This document shows, one piece after another, positions 24,430-36,325 of a DNA stretch of 64,000 nt. The notes below the pieces were generated by a model, which did not search any database, was not told where the DNA came from, and saw nothing but the letters and a program-made list of their open reading frames with translations. Each line of letters starts with the position of its first letter. Position 1 is the stretch's first letter. The position numbers and the translations under genes are program-made. This DNA comes from Quercus robur (Eukaryota; Streptophyta; Magnoliopsida; Fagales; Fagaceae), in the NCBI RefSeq assembly GCF_932294415.1, contig NC_065539.1:50735501-50799500 (forward strand), written 5' to 3'.

Positions 24430-24452
24430 TGTTTCTAAGCACATGCAGTCCT
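24430..24452 (-). repeat. Right arm of the 23-bp perfect inverted repeat
   Basis: TGTTTCTAAGCACATGCAGT plus CCT, the exact reverse complement of 22348-22370. It ends exactly where similarity to the EDGP/GIP-like gene begins (TTACAAACCAGTTCCTTGTG), so it marks a rearrangement join. Confidence 0.85.
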
Positions 24453-25414
24453 TTACAAACCAGTTCCTTGTGGCTCATCCAAATGTAAAATAGCTAAGGG
24501 CACAGGATTCCTTGGCTGCAATGGGACACCTAGGCCGGGATGCACCAACAACACTTGCCCTTTGTTCTCATATAATCCATTCAATAATTCACTTAGGCGA
24601 GGATAACATTTATGTCTATGAAAGTGATGGGAGAAGTGTCTTATTACATATAAATGTGCCTAGATTTCCTTTTGTTTGTGCAGATTCAGGCAGCTTAAAT
24701 GGCCTTGCTAAAGGTAGCAAAGGTATTCTAGGCCTCGGAAGGACTCAAATTGCATTACCAATGCAGCCTGCAAATGCATTTGAACTTAAGCGTAAGTTTG
24801 CCCTTTGTGTACCTTCTTCCACCCAGTCAGGATTAGGGGACATTTTTATTGGTGGTGGACCTTATTATATGCTTCCTTATACCAAAAATGTGTCAAAGTT
24901 GCTCATCACCACCCCACTAATCATCGACCCCGTAAGCACTTCACCTGTTTATTCAGAAGGTGACCCATCTGATGAATATTTCATTGGTGTGAAGTCCATC
25001 AAAATAGATGGACAAATTGTCAAATTTAAGACCTCCTTGCTATCCATTGACTAAAAAGGAGTTGGTGGGACTAAAATTAGTACCATAAATCCTCACACTA
25101 TTTTGCATACTTCTATCTATAATAAGGCTGTCCTAAAAGATTTTTTCAAGAAGGCTGCATCAAGGAAGATTACTAGAGTGGCATCCGTGGCACCATTTGG
25201 AGCATGTTTCAACTCAAAGACCATTGCTAGCACCTTGACTGGAGCAGCTGTGCCAACTACTGATTTGCTCCTGCAAAGCAAGAGTGTGTATTGGAGGATT
25301 TATGGTGCCAATTCGATGGTGAAAGTCAAGAAAAATGTGCAATGCTTAGGAGTTGTGGATGGTGGATTGAAGCCAAACTTCCATTGTTATTGGGGGACAT
25401 CAGTTGGAGGATAA
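24452..25414 (+). pseudogene. EDGP/GIP2/basic 7S globulin-like (aspartic-protease-fold inhibitor) pseudogene, copy 1
   Basis: The sequence encodes, in pieces, a TAXi-type protein: KPVPCGSSKCK and NGTPRPGCTNNTCPLFSYN in one frame, then YVYESDGRSVLL, CADSGSLNGLAKGSKGILGL, NAFELKRKFALCVPSS and IDGQIVKFKTSLLSID in another, then AVLKDFFKKAASRKITRVAS and VYWRIYGANSMVKV to the stop at 25414. The family comprises secreted pepsin-fold proteins such as carrot EDGP and xylanase or glucanase inhibitors. The 5' end (signal peptide and the first ~70 residues) is missing, there is a frame change near 24595-24605 and an in-frame stop (TAA) at about 25052. It cannot make a full protein. Copy 2 is at 49975-50905. 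Confidence 0.85.
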
Positions 25415-26424
25415 TATGTGTTTGATCTGGCTTCTTCAAAGATAGGCTTTAGCTCTTCGCTTCTTCTTCACAATACAAACTATTCTCACTACAGAAAATT
25501 TTGAAGTTGTAGCTTCGGTTCAAATGCGTATTATACCTGATTTTAGCCTTGCTTCATGTACAATTTTTTGAACCACTATACGTATCCAAAAAATAAATAT
25601 TTTTTAAATTTTTTTTATCCTTTGGTCACTGAGATTATTACTATTTATGTTTGTTGAACTTTGGCCAATTTCATTGAGACCAAACATGCCAATATTCATA
25701 AGGACCAATTGTAGCTAGTGGTTCAGACCGAGGGGATAAAGATGCGTTGAAGGAATACTAGCATAGTCAGCTTATGAACAAGCCAAAAAGGTATTGGTGG
25801 GCAAACTATTATCAAGAAAATCAACTAAAGGTTAGTCAAAGAGATCCTAATAAAGTAGTCCAAGGAGAATGTGTACTATGGGGAGGAGAATGAGAAATGT
25901 TTTATAAGTAAATGCTACCAAAGAAAATTTGATTTGATTTTGGTGGTTAAGCCACATCAACTAACTCAAGGAATCAATAAGAGAAACTAATGAGTGAGCA
26001 CCCAACTCTAACTACGCCTAGTAACGTAACGTTGGAAGGAGAAAAGTTGAGCTTGGAGCTATTTAGCCTTGAGGCATTTGAAAGATCATAAAAGAAGAAA
26101 TGGAAAAATAATCGTTATGTGGGCCTATAATACAGAGGAGACCTGATGGAGAAATTAGTGACAGGGCTTTGTGGCTTAATCTCGAATGGCTAAAAAACAA
26201 CCCAAAAGAAAAAAACATGAAGAAGGAAAAAGTCAAAAAGGTGAGCGTTTCAACTTTCAGCATAGAAGAGAAATGAGGTGAGGCTGGATGAAAGGAAAAG
26301 TCATTGAGCTCAATGACGCAATCCGATACAAAAATCTATATTAAGCTTTGTTTTTTGTTGGAGCAAGTTTAAACTCAATTGATATAAGCTCAACTACATA
26401 AACCATTTATTCTTCTCATTAATA
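25415..26424. other. Spacer between the pseudogene and Tat element 2
   Basis: The first ~100 bp resemble the 3' flank of copy 2 (both hold ...AGCTCTTC.CTTCT...ATACAA...). The rest is mixed-composition sequence without a recognisable coding region or repeat ends. No gene supported. Confidence 0.4.
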
Positions 26425-26429
26425 TCTAT
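26425..26429. repeat. Target site duplication TCTAT, left, of Tat element 2
   Basis: TCTAT directly precedes the 5' LTR and is repeated exactly at 36900-36904. Confidence 0.9.
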
Positions 26430-27034
26430 TGATGAGGATAAAAGGAGAGCCTAGCCACACGGAACATAAAACTGACGGTTTAGTGCAATCCTTCGGACGT
26501 AGCAGACGGTGTTATAGCTGACGGTCATAGGATCAGCTGTCTTCGAGAGTGACGGCATTACTGGATGACGCCCAAAAAACTGAAGGAAGTAAATTGAGGC
26601 TGACGGACCGAGCATAAGTTTACTTGCTACCCACGCTACGTATAAGGAGTTGTCTTGCTTCCCACGCTAGATAATATTCGAGGGATCCCTATAAGGAAAA
26701 GATCCCGAAAAATACGCTCAAGAGGACTCCTATAAGGAAAAGACTTCTACTCCAAGGGAAAGAGGGGTAACCCTCGCTACTATAAAAACCTAAGCACCCT
26801 CGCGATCCAAGGTACGCATAATTTACCCTCTCTAGCACTCTAGAGCAGTGAGAATAGTTCTAACTTGACCTTCGGAGGGTGTTTGGCCGGTACCACACCG
26901 GTACTCTCTGCTAGGTTATTCCTTTTCGTTGTGCAGGTGCCATTTGCGACGTACGAGGGACGTGTGACTTACTGGTGGTATTATTTTCGGCATCATCAGT
27001 TGACTCACTGGTGGTATTATTTTCGACATCATCA
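26430..27034 (+). repeat. 5' LTR of Tat element 2 (605 bp)
   Basis: TGATGAGGATAAAAGG...CATCATCA. It holds four TGACGG words in its first ~200 bp, a TATA box (CTACTATAAAAACC, about 26778-26791), and two tandem 36-bp units at its very end (each with GGTGGTATTATTTTCG and CATCATCAGTTG). It also has a 31-bp segment, bounded by the direct repeat CCCACGCTA, that the 3' LTR lacks. Confidence 0.9.
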
Positions 27035-27090
27035 GTTGGCGCCGTTCGTGGGAAGCGTAGCACATTATCGCTTCCTAGACAAAAGAGTTA

Positions 27091-28400
27091 CATGGTACTC
27101 ACTCGCTCAATAGCGACCACCAAAGACGTTCAAGAAGAAGAAACCCTTACGACTGCGCTTGAAAGACAGGTGAGGACACTCGCCACTGCCGTGGAGCGCC
27201 TCACCAAACAAAACCACGACCTAGAAGAGCAACTGAAATAGAAAAATGCAGCTCCCAACAACCAGGGAGCAGATCAGGAAGGAACCAGCGCCGACTGAAG
27301 AAACCAGGAGGGACCCCAGGCCAGCAACGCCCCGAGCAAACCGGAACGACAGAACATAAGCATCCCCTCCCTCGTAGAAACCACTCCGCCACTTGTTATC
27401 GCGGAGATGCAGGCTATGAAGGAACAAATGGAGGTTATGATGAATGCTCTCAAGGGACGAGTATCAAGCGACCTTGACGACCTTGTCAACCGAACTGACT
27501 CGCCGTTCACCGCCACCGTCAACTCCTACCCATTACCAAGTAAGTTCCGCATGCCACAGATAGACAGTTACGACGGGGTCAAGGACCCACTGGACCACCT
27601 GGAGACCTTCAAGACCCTAATGCACCTTCAAGGAGTAGCGGACGCCATCATGTGTAGGGCCTTCCCTACAACGCTGAAAGGCGCAGCGAGAATTTGGTTC
27701 AGCCGACTGCGCCAAACTCCATCAGCACCTTCAAAGAGCTCAGCGCTCAGTTTACCGCACACTTCATTGGAGGCCATCGATACAAGAAGTCTACGGCTTG
27801 CTTGATGAGTATGAAACAGCGAGAAGATGAAACTTTAAGAGCCTACATCTCCCGCTTCAACAAAGAGGCACTCTCGATCGATGAAACCGACGATAAGATA
27901 CTTGTTGCAGCATTCACGAATGGCTTGAAGAAGGGTAAATTTTTGTTCTCCCTATACAAAAACGACCCAAAAACCATGTCGGAAGTACTTTATCGCGCCA
28001 CAAAGTATATGAACGCTGAAGATGCGCTGTTAGCTCGGGAAGAGAGACCCAGGAAAAGAGAAAGGCAGGAAGACACTCGGCAGGACCAAGGCCGAAAGAA
28101 GGCAAGAACAGGAGACCGAAGGGACGAAAGGCGCCCTAAGCCCCTGGGGGGAAGGTTCACGAGCTTCACTCCGCTAACAGCCCCGATAGATCAAGTCCTT
28201 ATGCAAATCAACGAAGAGGCTCTGACGTTCCCGGGAAAGTTGAAGAGTGACCCCAACAAACGTTCTCGGGATAAGTATTGCCGTTTCTACCGCGACCATG
28301 GCCACGACACGGCTGATTGCTATGACCTCAAGCAGCAGATTGAGGCCCTTATCAGATAAGGAAAGCTGCAGAGATTCATTAGCAAGGAGAAAGCAGATCC
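27091..28400 (+). mobile_element. Gag region of Tat element 2
   Basis: Encodes a Tat gag: an N-terminal coiled part, the core gag domain (KFRMPQIDSYDGVKDPLDHL, CRAFPTTLKGAARIWFS, about 27480-28010), a basic Arg/Lys/Glu-rich linker and a zinc-knuckle-like end (YCRFYRDHGHDTADCYDLK, about 28276-28335). Very close in layout to the gag of element 1. Confidence 0.82.
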
Positions 28401-28467
28401 CCCCGCACAAGACCAACACCCCCGACGGGACAATGAGCGACCAAGGCCCCCGATCGGGGATATAAGG

Positions 28468-31400
28468 ATGATCGTAGGAGGAACGGCTGCCGCCGGGTCA
28501 TCCAAGAAAGCCTGCAAGACCTATCTTCGGATGGTACAAAATGTTCAGCTGACGGGAGTCGTGCCGAAGATAGCACGAAGAGAAGGTCCCGTAATCGGAT
28601 TCTCAGAAGAAGACGCGCGACGCCTTCACCATCCACATGACGATGCACTCGTCGTCAGCTTGCGTGTAGGAGACTACAATATGCACCGGGTGCTGATCGA
28701 CAATGGCAGTTCAGTAGATATCTTGTACTACACAGCGTTCCAGCAGATGAGGATCGACAGGGAGCGATTGATCCCAACAAATGCCCCGCTTGTTGGCTTC
28801 GGCGGGAGCCGAGTATTCCCACTGGGCGCGGTCACATTATCCGTAATTGTGGGTGATTACCCTCAACAGATAGCCAGGGACGTGACATTCTTGGTAGTCG
28901 ATTGCTCGTCAGCCTACAACGCTATCCTCGGGCGGCCCACACTCAACTCATGGAAGGCGGTAACTTCCACCTACCACCTGATGATAAAGTTCCCAACTGA
29001 CTACGGGGTAGGGGAGCTGCGTGGGAGTCAGATGGCCGCACGCGAATGCTACATAGCCATGATGGAAATGGAGGATCAGGTTCAGGCTTTAAGCATAGAA
29101 GAGCACCGGACGGTAACGGAGCCGGTTGAGAAGTTAGAAGAGATACCCCTTGACAGTTCCGATCCTGGCCGAACGACCAAAATTAGAACGCTCGCTAACC
29201 CAACGGTCCGTCAGGAGCTTATAACCTTCCTCAGATGCAATCGGGACGTATTCGCGTGGGGTCATGAAGATATGCCGGGAATAGATCCTTCAGTCATGGT
29301 GCACAGGTTGAATGTATCGCCCGCCTTTCCACCTATCAGACAAAAGAAGAGGGTGTTTGCCCCCGAGCGAGACCGAGCCATAGCAGAGGAAGTCAGAAAG
29401 CTACAGGAAGCGAGCTTCATTAGGGAAGTATACTATCCCGACTGGTTAGCAAATGTAGTAATGGTAAAAAAAGCGAGCGGGAAATGGCGGATGTGTGTAG
29501 ACTTCACCGACCTTAACAAGGCCTACCCCAAGGATAGCTACCCCCTCCCGAGGGTTGATGTCCTAGTAGACTCTACGGCCCGACACCAGTTGCTGAGCTT
29601 CATGGACGCTTTCTCGGGGTACAACCAAATCCGAATGCATGAAGCCGACCAGGAAAAAACGTCGTTCGTGACCAGCCAAGGCCTCTTCTGTTACAAGGTC
29701 ATGCCCTTCGGCCTGAAGAACGTAGGCGCAACGTACCAAAGGCTCATGAACAAAATGTTCGCGCAACAGATTGGAAGGAATGTCCAGGTCTACGTGGATG
29801 ACATGCTAGTAAAAAGCCGAAGGGAGGAAGATCATCTAGGAGATCTCAAAGAAACATTCAACATACTTCGCTCCTACAACATGAAGCTCAATCCAGGGAA
29901 GTGTGCCTTTGGAGTGACGGCAGGAAAATTCTTAGGATTCATGGTGTCTCAGAGGGGAATCGAGGCGAACCCGGACAAGATTCGGGCTATTATGGACATG
30001 GCACCACCAAGAAATGTGAAGGAGGTGCAAAGCCTCAATGGAAAGATAGCGGCACTAAATAGGTTCGTGTCAAGGGCAACGGACAAGTGCTTGCCTTTCT
30101 TCCGAACATTGAAGAAATCCTTCGAATGGACTGACGAATGCCAGCAAGCATTCGAAGAATTGAAGGCTTACCTCTCCTCCCCACCATTGCTGAGCCCGTC
30201 GCAGCCAGGAGAAGAGCTTTTTCTCTATCTAGCTGTCTCCCCCGTAGCCGTTAGTGCGGCCTTGGTCAGAGAAGAAGAGAGAGTGCAAAAACCCGTGTAC
30301 TACGCAAGCCGAGCGCTTCACGGTGCCAAAGAAAGATACCCGCCCATGGAAAAACTTGCCTTTGCATTAGTTACGGCAGCCCGCAAGCTCAAACCGTACT
30401 TCCAAGCTCATACGGTGAACGTCCTGACTGACAAACCCTTACGGCGGGCAACGAGCAGCCCCGAGGCCGCGGGACGGTTGGCGTTATGGGCTATAGAACT
30501 GAGCGAATTTGATATTCAGTACCGCCCGCGGACCGCCGTCAAGGGACAGATCGTCGCCGACTTTATAGCTGAATTCACTCATGACGAAGATAAGGGGGCA
30601 ACAGAGTCCCCTCAATGGAGCATATATACGGACGGATCGTCCACCAGACAAGCCACAGGGGCCGGCATTGTGCTACGATCGCCCGAAGGAGACACCATTG
30701 AATGTATGGTTCGTCTCGACTTCCCTGCCACCAACAATGAATCAGAGTATGAGGCTCTGATAGCAGGGCTCGACCTTGCCAAAGCAGCCGGAGCCGCGAG
30801 GGTAGTCATCTACTGCGATTCACAGGTCATCACTAACCAAATAAATGGAGACTACGAGTGCAAGAGCGAAAAGATGAAGAAGTACCTTGATGAAGTAAGG
30901 GCGAGAGTGGATGAACTAGAAGCCAAAGTCGTCCAAATTCCCAGAGAAGAAAACAAGCGAGCCGACCGCCTCGCGAAGGCCGCTTCAGCAGAACAAATGG
31001 TCACCCCTGGTAATGTACTCTCTTTTGTGCAGCTTTCTCTGCTAATAGATCTCAGCAACATGCAGGAAATATGCTCCGACAGTAACTGGACAGCACCGTT
31101 AGTTTCATACCTAAAAGATGGGGTCTTACCAGACGAAAAGGAAGCCGCAAGGAAACTTAAGGTCCAGGCGGCGAGGTTCGTCCTGATAAAAGACGTCCTT
31201 TACAAAAGAGGTTTCTCCCGACCATATTTGAGATGCTTGGGTTCGGAAGAGGCAGATTACGTCATGAGAGAGGTGCATGAAGGAATCTGCGGAAACCACT
31301 CAGGGTCTAGATCGTTGGTACACAAGCTTGTGCGAGCTGGGTACTATTGGCCCATCATGCAGAAGGACGCCGAAACCTATGTCAGGGCCTGCGACAAGTG

Positions 31401-32330
31401 CCAAAGGGTCAGCAATATTATTAGACAACCAACCGAAGAGCTGACCCCGATGACGACCCCATGGCCGTTCGCACAATGGGGATTAGACATTATGAGACCA
31501 TTCCCTACAGCCGTACGACAGCTGAAATTCCTGGTAGTGGGCATCGACTATTTCACGAAATGGGTGGAAGCTGAAGCTCTGGCCACGATTACAGAGAAGA
31601 ACGTGCAGAGCTTTGTCTGGAGATGCATCATATGCAGGTTCGGCATTCCTAGAGTCTTTGTCTCGGACAATGGGAGGCAATTCGACAACGACCCCTTCCG
31701 GGATTTTTGCTCACAGTTAGGAATAAAGAACCACTACTCCTCCCCCGCCCACCCTCAAGCTAATGGCCAGGTCGAAGTCATGAACCGATCCTTGCTCAAG
31801 ATTATCAAGACTCGGCTCGAGGGGGCAAAGGGTATATGGCCCGAAGAATTGCCGAGTATACTATGGGCATACAGGACGACGGCAAGAACACCCACAGGAG
31901 AGACACCGTTCCGCCTGACGTACGGAGGCGAAGCAGTCATCCCGGCCGAAGTTGGACTCATAAGCTACAGGGTACACAACCATGATGAGAACAAAAACGA
32001 CGAGGCTATGCGACTACAGCTCGACCTAGTGGACGAGATCAGAGCAGCAGCAGAACAAAGGCTCGCTAGATACCAGGACCGCATGGCCAAACACTACAAC
32101 TCTCGGGTTCGACACAGAGACTTCCAAGTTGGAGACCTTGTTCTTAGAAAGGTCATGGGCGCCGCTAGGGACCCTACCCAAGGGAAACTCGGCCCCAATT
32201 GGGAAGGTCCTTACTGAGTTTCGTCGTGGCAGAGAAAATGTACTTACCACCTGGAAACATTGGAGGGACAGAAACTACCACACCCATGGAACACCGAGCA
32301 CCTACGAAAGTACTACCAATAGGAGCGGCA
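28468..32330 (+). mobile_element. Pol region of Tat element 2 (PR-RT-RH-aRH-INT)
   Basis: A polyprotein region holding aspartic protease (LIDNGSSVDILYY, near 28700), reverse transcriptase (FSGYNQIRMHEADQEKTSF, YVDDMLVKSRRE, about 29340-29890), RNase H (about 30170-30560), second archaeal-like RNase H (IYTDGSSTRQATGAGIVLRS, about 30620-31000), integrase HHCC finger (HEGICGNHSGSRSLVHKLVR, about 31270), integrase core with WPFAQWGLDIM and a C-terminal part. The frame is open over about 1,250 codons, so this is by far the best-kept coding region of the LTR elements here. Confidence 0.92.
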
Positions 32331-32590
32331 GCATGAAGACCAACCTATTTTCTATTTCAGCAAATTATAGTTTTACTCAGATTTATCATTTACTTTAGTT
32401 TTTTTTTGCAACAATACTTTTTAGCCCAAGGGGCAGGATTTGGTTTTAATTACTTTTATTTAAATGCATGGCAATAAGAGGAGTTTTATTCAGAAATTGC
32501 TGAAGTGTATTTTTTCTACGGTCCACTAAGTTCGCGGCCAAAACGACAAAGTCCATAACACACGGACTTAAAAAAAAAAAAAAAAAACAA

Positions 32591-33300
32591 ACTGACGGAC
32601 CAATGAAGGTGTCAAAGACATCGAGGCTAAGGCCGAGAAAATAACGGTCCGGAAAGGCTAAAGTTAAAAAGCTGACGGTCCAATAGATGAAGCTATCATC
32701 ATATAGACCAGGCCTTAAAAATTGACGGACTAACGAAGGTGTCAAAGACATCAAGGCTAAGGCCGAGAAAATAACGGTCCGGAAAGGTTAAAGCTAAAAA
32801 GCTGACGGTCCAATAGATGAAGCTATCATCATATGGACCAGGCCTTAAAACCTGACGGACTAACAAAAGGTGTCAAAGACATCGAGGCTAAGGCCAAGAA
32901 AATAACGGTCCGGAAAGGCTAAAGCTAAAAAGCTGACGGTCCAACAGATGAAGCTATCATCATATGGACCAGGCCTTAAAAACTGACGGACTAACGAAGG
33001 TGTCAAAGACATCAAGGCTAAGACCAAGAAAATGACGGTCCGGAAAAGCCAAAGCTAAAATGCTGACGGTCCAATAGATGAGCTATCATCAAATGGACCA
33101 TGCCATAAAAACTGACGGACCAACAAAGAGCCAAACATCAAGGATAAGGCCAAGAGAGTGACGGTCCGAAAAAGCCAACGCTGAAAAGTTGACGGTCCAA
33201 TGGATGAAAATATCATCATATGGACCAGGTCCTAGAGCTAACGGACCTATAAGGTTGACGGTCAAATTGATGACGGTCTGACCAAAAAATGAGACTACTT
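32591..33300. repeat. 130-bp tandem array, five units plus a partial
   Basis: Units start at 32591, 32721, 32851, 32982 and 33111, with a degenerate partial from about 33239. Period 128-131 bp. Each unit holds TGACGGAC at its start, (A/T)(A/G)ACGGTCC in the middle and CTGACGGTCCAA near the end. Units 1-3 are nearly identical, units 4-5 more diverged. It lies between the end of pol and the end of the antisense gene, where the two transcription units converge. Confidence 0.92.
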
Positions 33301-33544
33301 ACAAACGAGGTTCTCAAACCAACAAGCCTGTAGAGATGACGAGCTAATCAAAAAAGGCTAAAAATCAAAAAGATAACGGTCTCATAGAAATTAGTCGACA
33401 AAGGAATAAAAACATCAGTATACATGTTCAAAGCAACGGATACCAAGCGCCATAAAAAGGGCAAATAGAGTTACAAGTAAAAAGCCCAATAAACGTAAGG
33501 GCACTTAAAAACATTGTTCAAAAATTAAAATAAATAAGCCAGGA

Positions 33545-35848
33545 TTAAGTGGCAGGAACGTCCTTAGAGACCCCGTCAGCTTTATCGTTGGCAATTTGTG
33601 CTTTATCTGAAGACTCGGCAGGGGTAGTGACAGCAGGCTGGGCTAAAACAACTCCGGCATCATTAAGCAAAAAGTTCATATTGAGGGGTTCGTCATCTTT
33701 GTCAGCAGCAGTGTCGCCAGCAGGAGTCATCGGCACGGAGGCATCCATGGTAATTCCAGATAGATCCAACTCCGGATAAACTGACGCTACTTGCTTCAGA
33801 CAATCATCGAAACCTGTGCCATAATAATCAGCGCAGGAATCAATGAATGACTGGGTTGTCTTGAATTTTTGGACCGCGTCAGCCCCAGCCGTCTCTATTT
33901 GCACACGTAAAGATGAAAGCTCCTCCTCAAGCTTCTTTTGCTGGTCCTCAGCCTCTTTTAACTTCTCCCTCACATCCTTCAGATCTGAGTTTAAGAGACG
34001 GACGGCCTCCTCATATTGCGCCTGTTGATCCATCAGGTTGGAGTTGTGCCTCCTCACCTAAGAGACGACGCCTTCTTTGGCCACGCACCGGTCTTGAAGT
34101 GCTTTAACACGAACCAAGGCCTAAAGGAAGTACAACCGTCAGCCATTAAGCAAGGCAAAGATCAGATTGTTTAAAGTAGGAAGCATACCCGTGCTATGTC
34201 AAAGAAATCTGACGCTCCCAGGTCCTCCGTCCCTAGCTGAGCACAGGGATCCAGATCCGTCTGTTTTATGAGAGATTCCACCCCCTCAACAGCGTAATCC
34301 TTGTGAGTCAACAAGCAAAGGGGCCCCTCAATAACGGGGCCAGAAGAGGTCATCACTCCTTTCCCAGCGCCGTGACTAGACTTGGGGGGCGACTTCTTGG
34401 AGGGCACATCCCCAGGACTGACGGCCACCTTCTTGGAAGGAGGATCATCCTTTCCGTCAGCCTTCCTCTTAATTGAACCCTTCAAAGAAGAATGAGGGGT
34501 TGACACTCCTTTTCCCTTGGCCTTCGGCCAGCGGCGGCCCTCACCCTTTGCTTCGCAGCTTCCATCTCTACGCAAAATAAACTGACGGGTCAGCAAGAGC
34601 AGACGGAATAAATAAGCCGACGGATTAAATAAGGCATCCACTTACGTTTTCGAGAAAATTCTTCCAACCTCCGAGCTTCAGCCGTTGGCTCAGGACCCCC
34701 ATAATACAAATGGAGAGTGTCTAGGGTGATCAAATCCCTACACGTACGTTGCTCAAGCGGTATGCCAAGTATCCGACGGATGAATTCCCTTTGTTCGTCA
34801 GATATCTCCGGGCGAGCGCTAGCTGAAACAAAAGGGAATAGACGGTGTTAAGAAAACTCCCTGGTAAGTGAAAAGAGACGGTAGAAAGAAAGAGAAGGGG
34901 GCAACCTGACTCCCTAATATAAGCCCAAGTATTATCAAAATAACCACCGGGCAATGTATCCCACTCATCCGGACGGCACACCTAGTCCGTCCCCTTAACA
35001 AAGAAAAATCTACTCTTCCAATTCCTATTTGAGTCCGGCATATCAGACACTAATCTTAAGCTCTTTTCACGAGGAGCAAACTGGTATGTCCCCTTGGCGG
35101 ATACTTTATGTTGGGGTCTGTAGCAATAAAAGAACTCGTCTAGCGAAAGGTGACGGTTCCCCCCACTCAAGCGACCCCAAAGGATCTCAGCACCAATGAA
35201 GATCCTCCAGGCATTCGGAGCAATCTGGCTGACGGATAATCCCAAGAAATCCGCCAGCTGACGATGTAAAGCCGTCAGTGGTAATCTAAGGCCTGCTGCG
35301 AACATGGCATCGTACATCCCCACATCAGCAGTCCTCCTTGTATAACACCTCTCGTTTTTTCTAGGGAGACGGATAGGAATGTGGTCTGGGATTTGGAAAC
35401 GGGTACGTAACTCATTAAAAACTCTGTTGCTCATCTTTGGAAGGAATTTATTGACGGCCCACTCCTCCGGAAGGATGAAGGGACGGTTACCTCCAGAACT
35501 CCCTGAAGTTCCCTCACAGGACTCTTCGTCACCTTCACCCTCATTCCCGTTACTACTGACCTCGTCACCGTCATCCCTATCCCCGTCACTATCAATCTCC
35601 TCGTCGCCTTCATCCTAGTTCCCGTCATCAACAATTTCCTCGTCTCTCCCCTCAACCTCAACCTCACTTAGCACTTTCTCCCTAACTCCCTCGACATGGT
35701 CTTCTACGTCAATACTAAGGGATTGGGCTGACGTTTCTTTTCCTGACGACTCAGAAAAGCCGTCGGACTCTTGACCTGAGCCAAAAAATTCGTCGTAGCC
35801 CGCTCCATCGCGGAATGACGACTGATCACTCGACGCGTCACTTGACAT
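33545..35848 (-). mobile_element. Antisense accessory gene of Tat element 2
   Basis: Same plan as the antisense gene of element 1. An acidic Ser/Asp/Glu-rich start (ATG at 35848, MSSDASSDQSSF), a PF04195-like domain (LRLPLTALHRQLADFLGLSV, PNAWRIFIGAEILW, about 35434-34990), a basic Lys/Ser/Pro-rich middle (about 34600-34330) and a C-terminal coiled coil (from about 34057: RLLNSDLKDVREKLKEAEDQ) ending in an acidic tail at 33545. Sequence identity to the sister is modest but block order is the same, so the gene has been kept through the divergence of the two families. Blocks are separated as by introns. Function unknown. Confidence 0.75.
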
Positions 35849-36103
35849 CTGACTACCTACAAGTGACGGATACACTCTAAGTTCCTAGACTGACGTTCTC
35901 AATAAAAAAATTTTCAGGCAAAAGTAAAAAAGCAAAGAAAAGGGAAGAAGAACTTACAGGTGAAATGGATCTTGAATGGATGAAACAACCTTGGGAGTGA
36001 CGGTATTGATAACAGCTGACGGAACAGATCGTGAGTAAGGGCGACGGGTTCTCTCTTGAAAAGTTAGCAAGGTTGAAATGGCGAAATGAGACAAGGGGCA
36101 TGG

Positions 36104-36113
36104 TATTTATATA
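36104..36113 (-). promoter_or_regulatory. Antisense TATA box of Tat element 2
   Basis: TATATAAATA on the minus strand, about 255 bp upstream of the first ATG of the antisense gene and inside the internal region. Its position matches that in element 1. Confidence 0.55.
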
Positions 36114-36310
36114 AGAGGTAAAAACGCACGGAAGGCGAGGCGACGCCCGTGCCCAGGAACGAGGCCAACGACTGCGCGCCACGTGACCTTGCATTTAATA
36201 GCTCGCGGCTCGAGGAGTCATTCATAATTCGTTTTCTTTTTCGTCTCTAAGAACAAAAAGATGGTTAAGTTATAACTCCACATGCTGACGGTTTTAGGCG
36301 TCGAGCATGT

Positions 36311-36325
36311 AGAGTAGGGGGCAAC
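36311..36325 (+). other. Polypurine tract of Tat element 2
   Basis: AGAGTAGGGGGCAAC lies directly before the 3' LTR. Confidence 0.8.

Noticed and set aside
32591-33300. CRISPR-like array
   Set aside because: The repeats are 130 bp, contiguous and without spacers, inside a plant retrotransposon. It is a simple tandem array.
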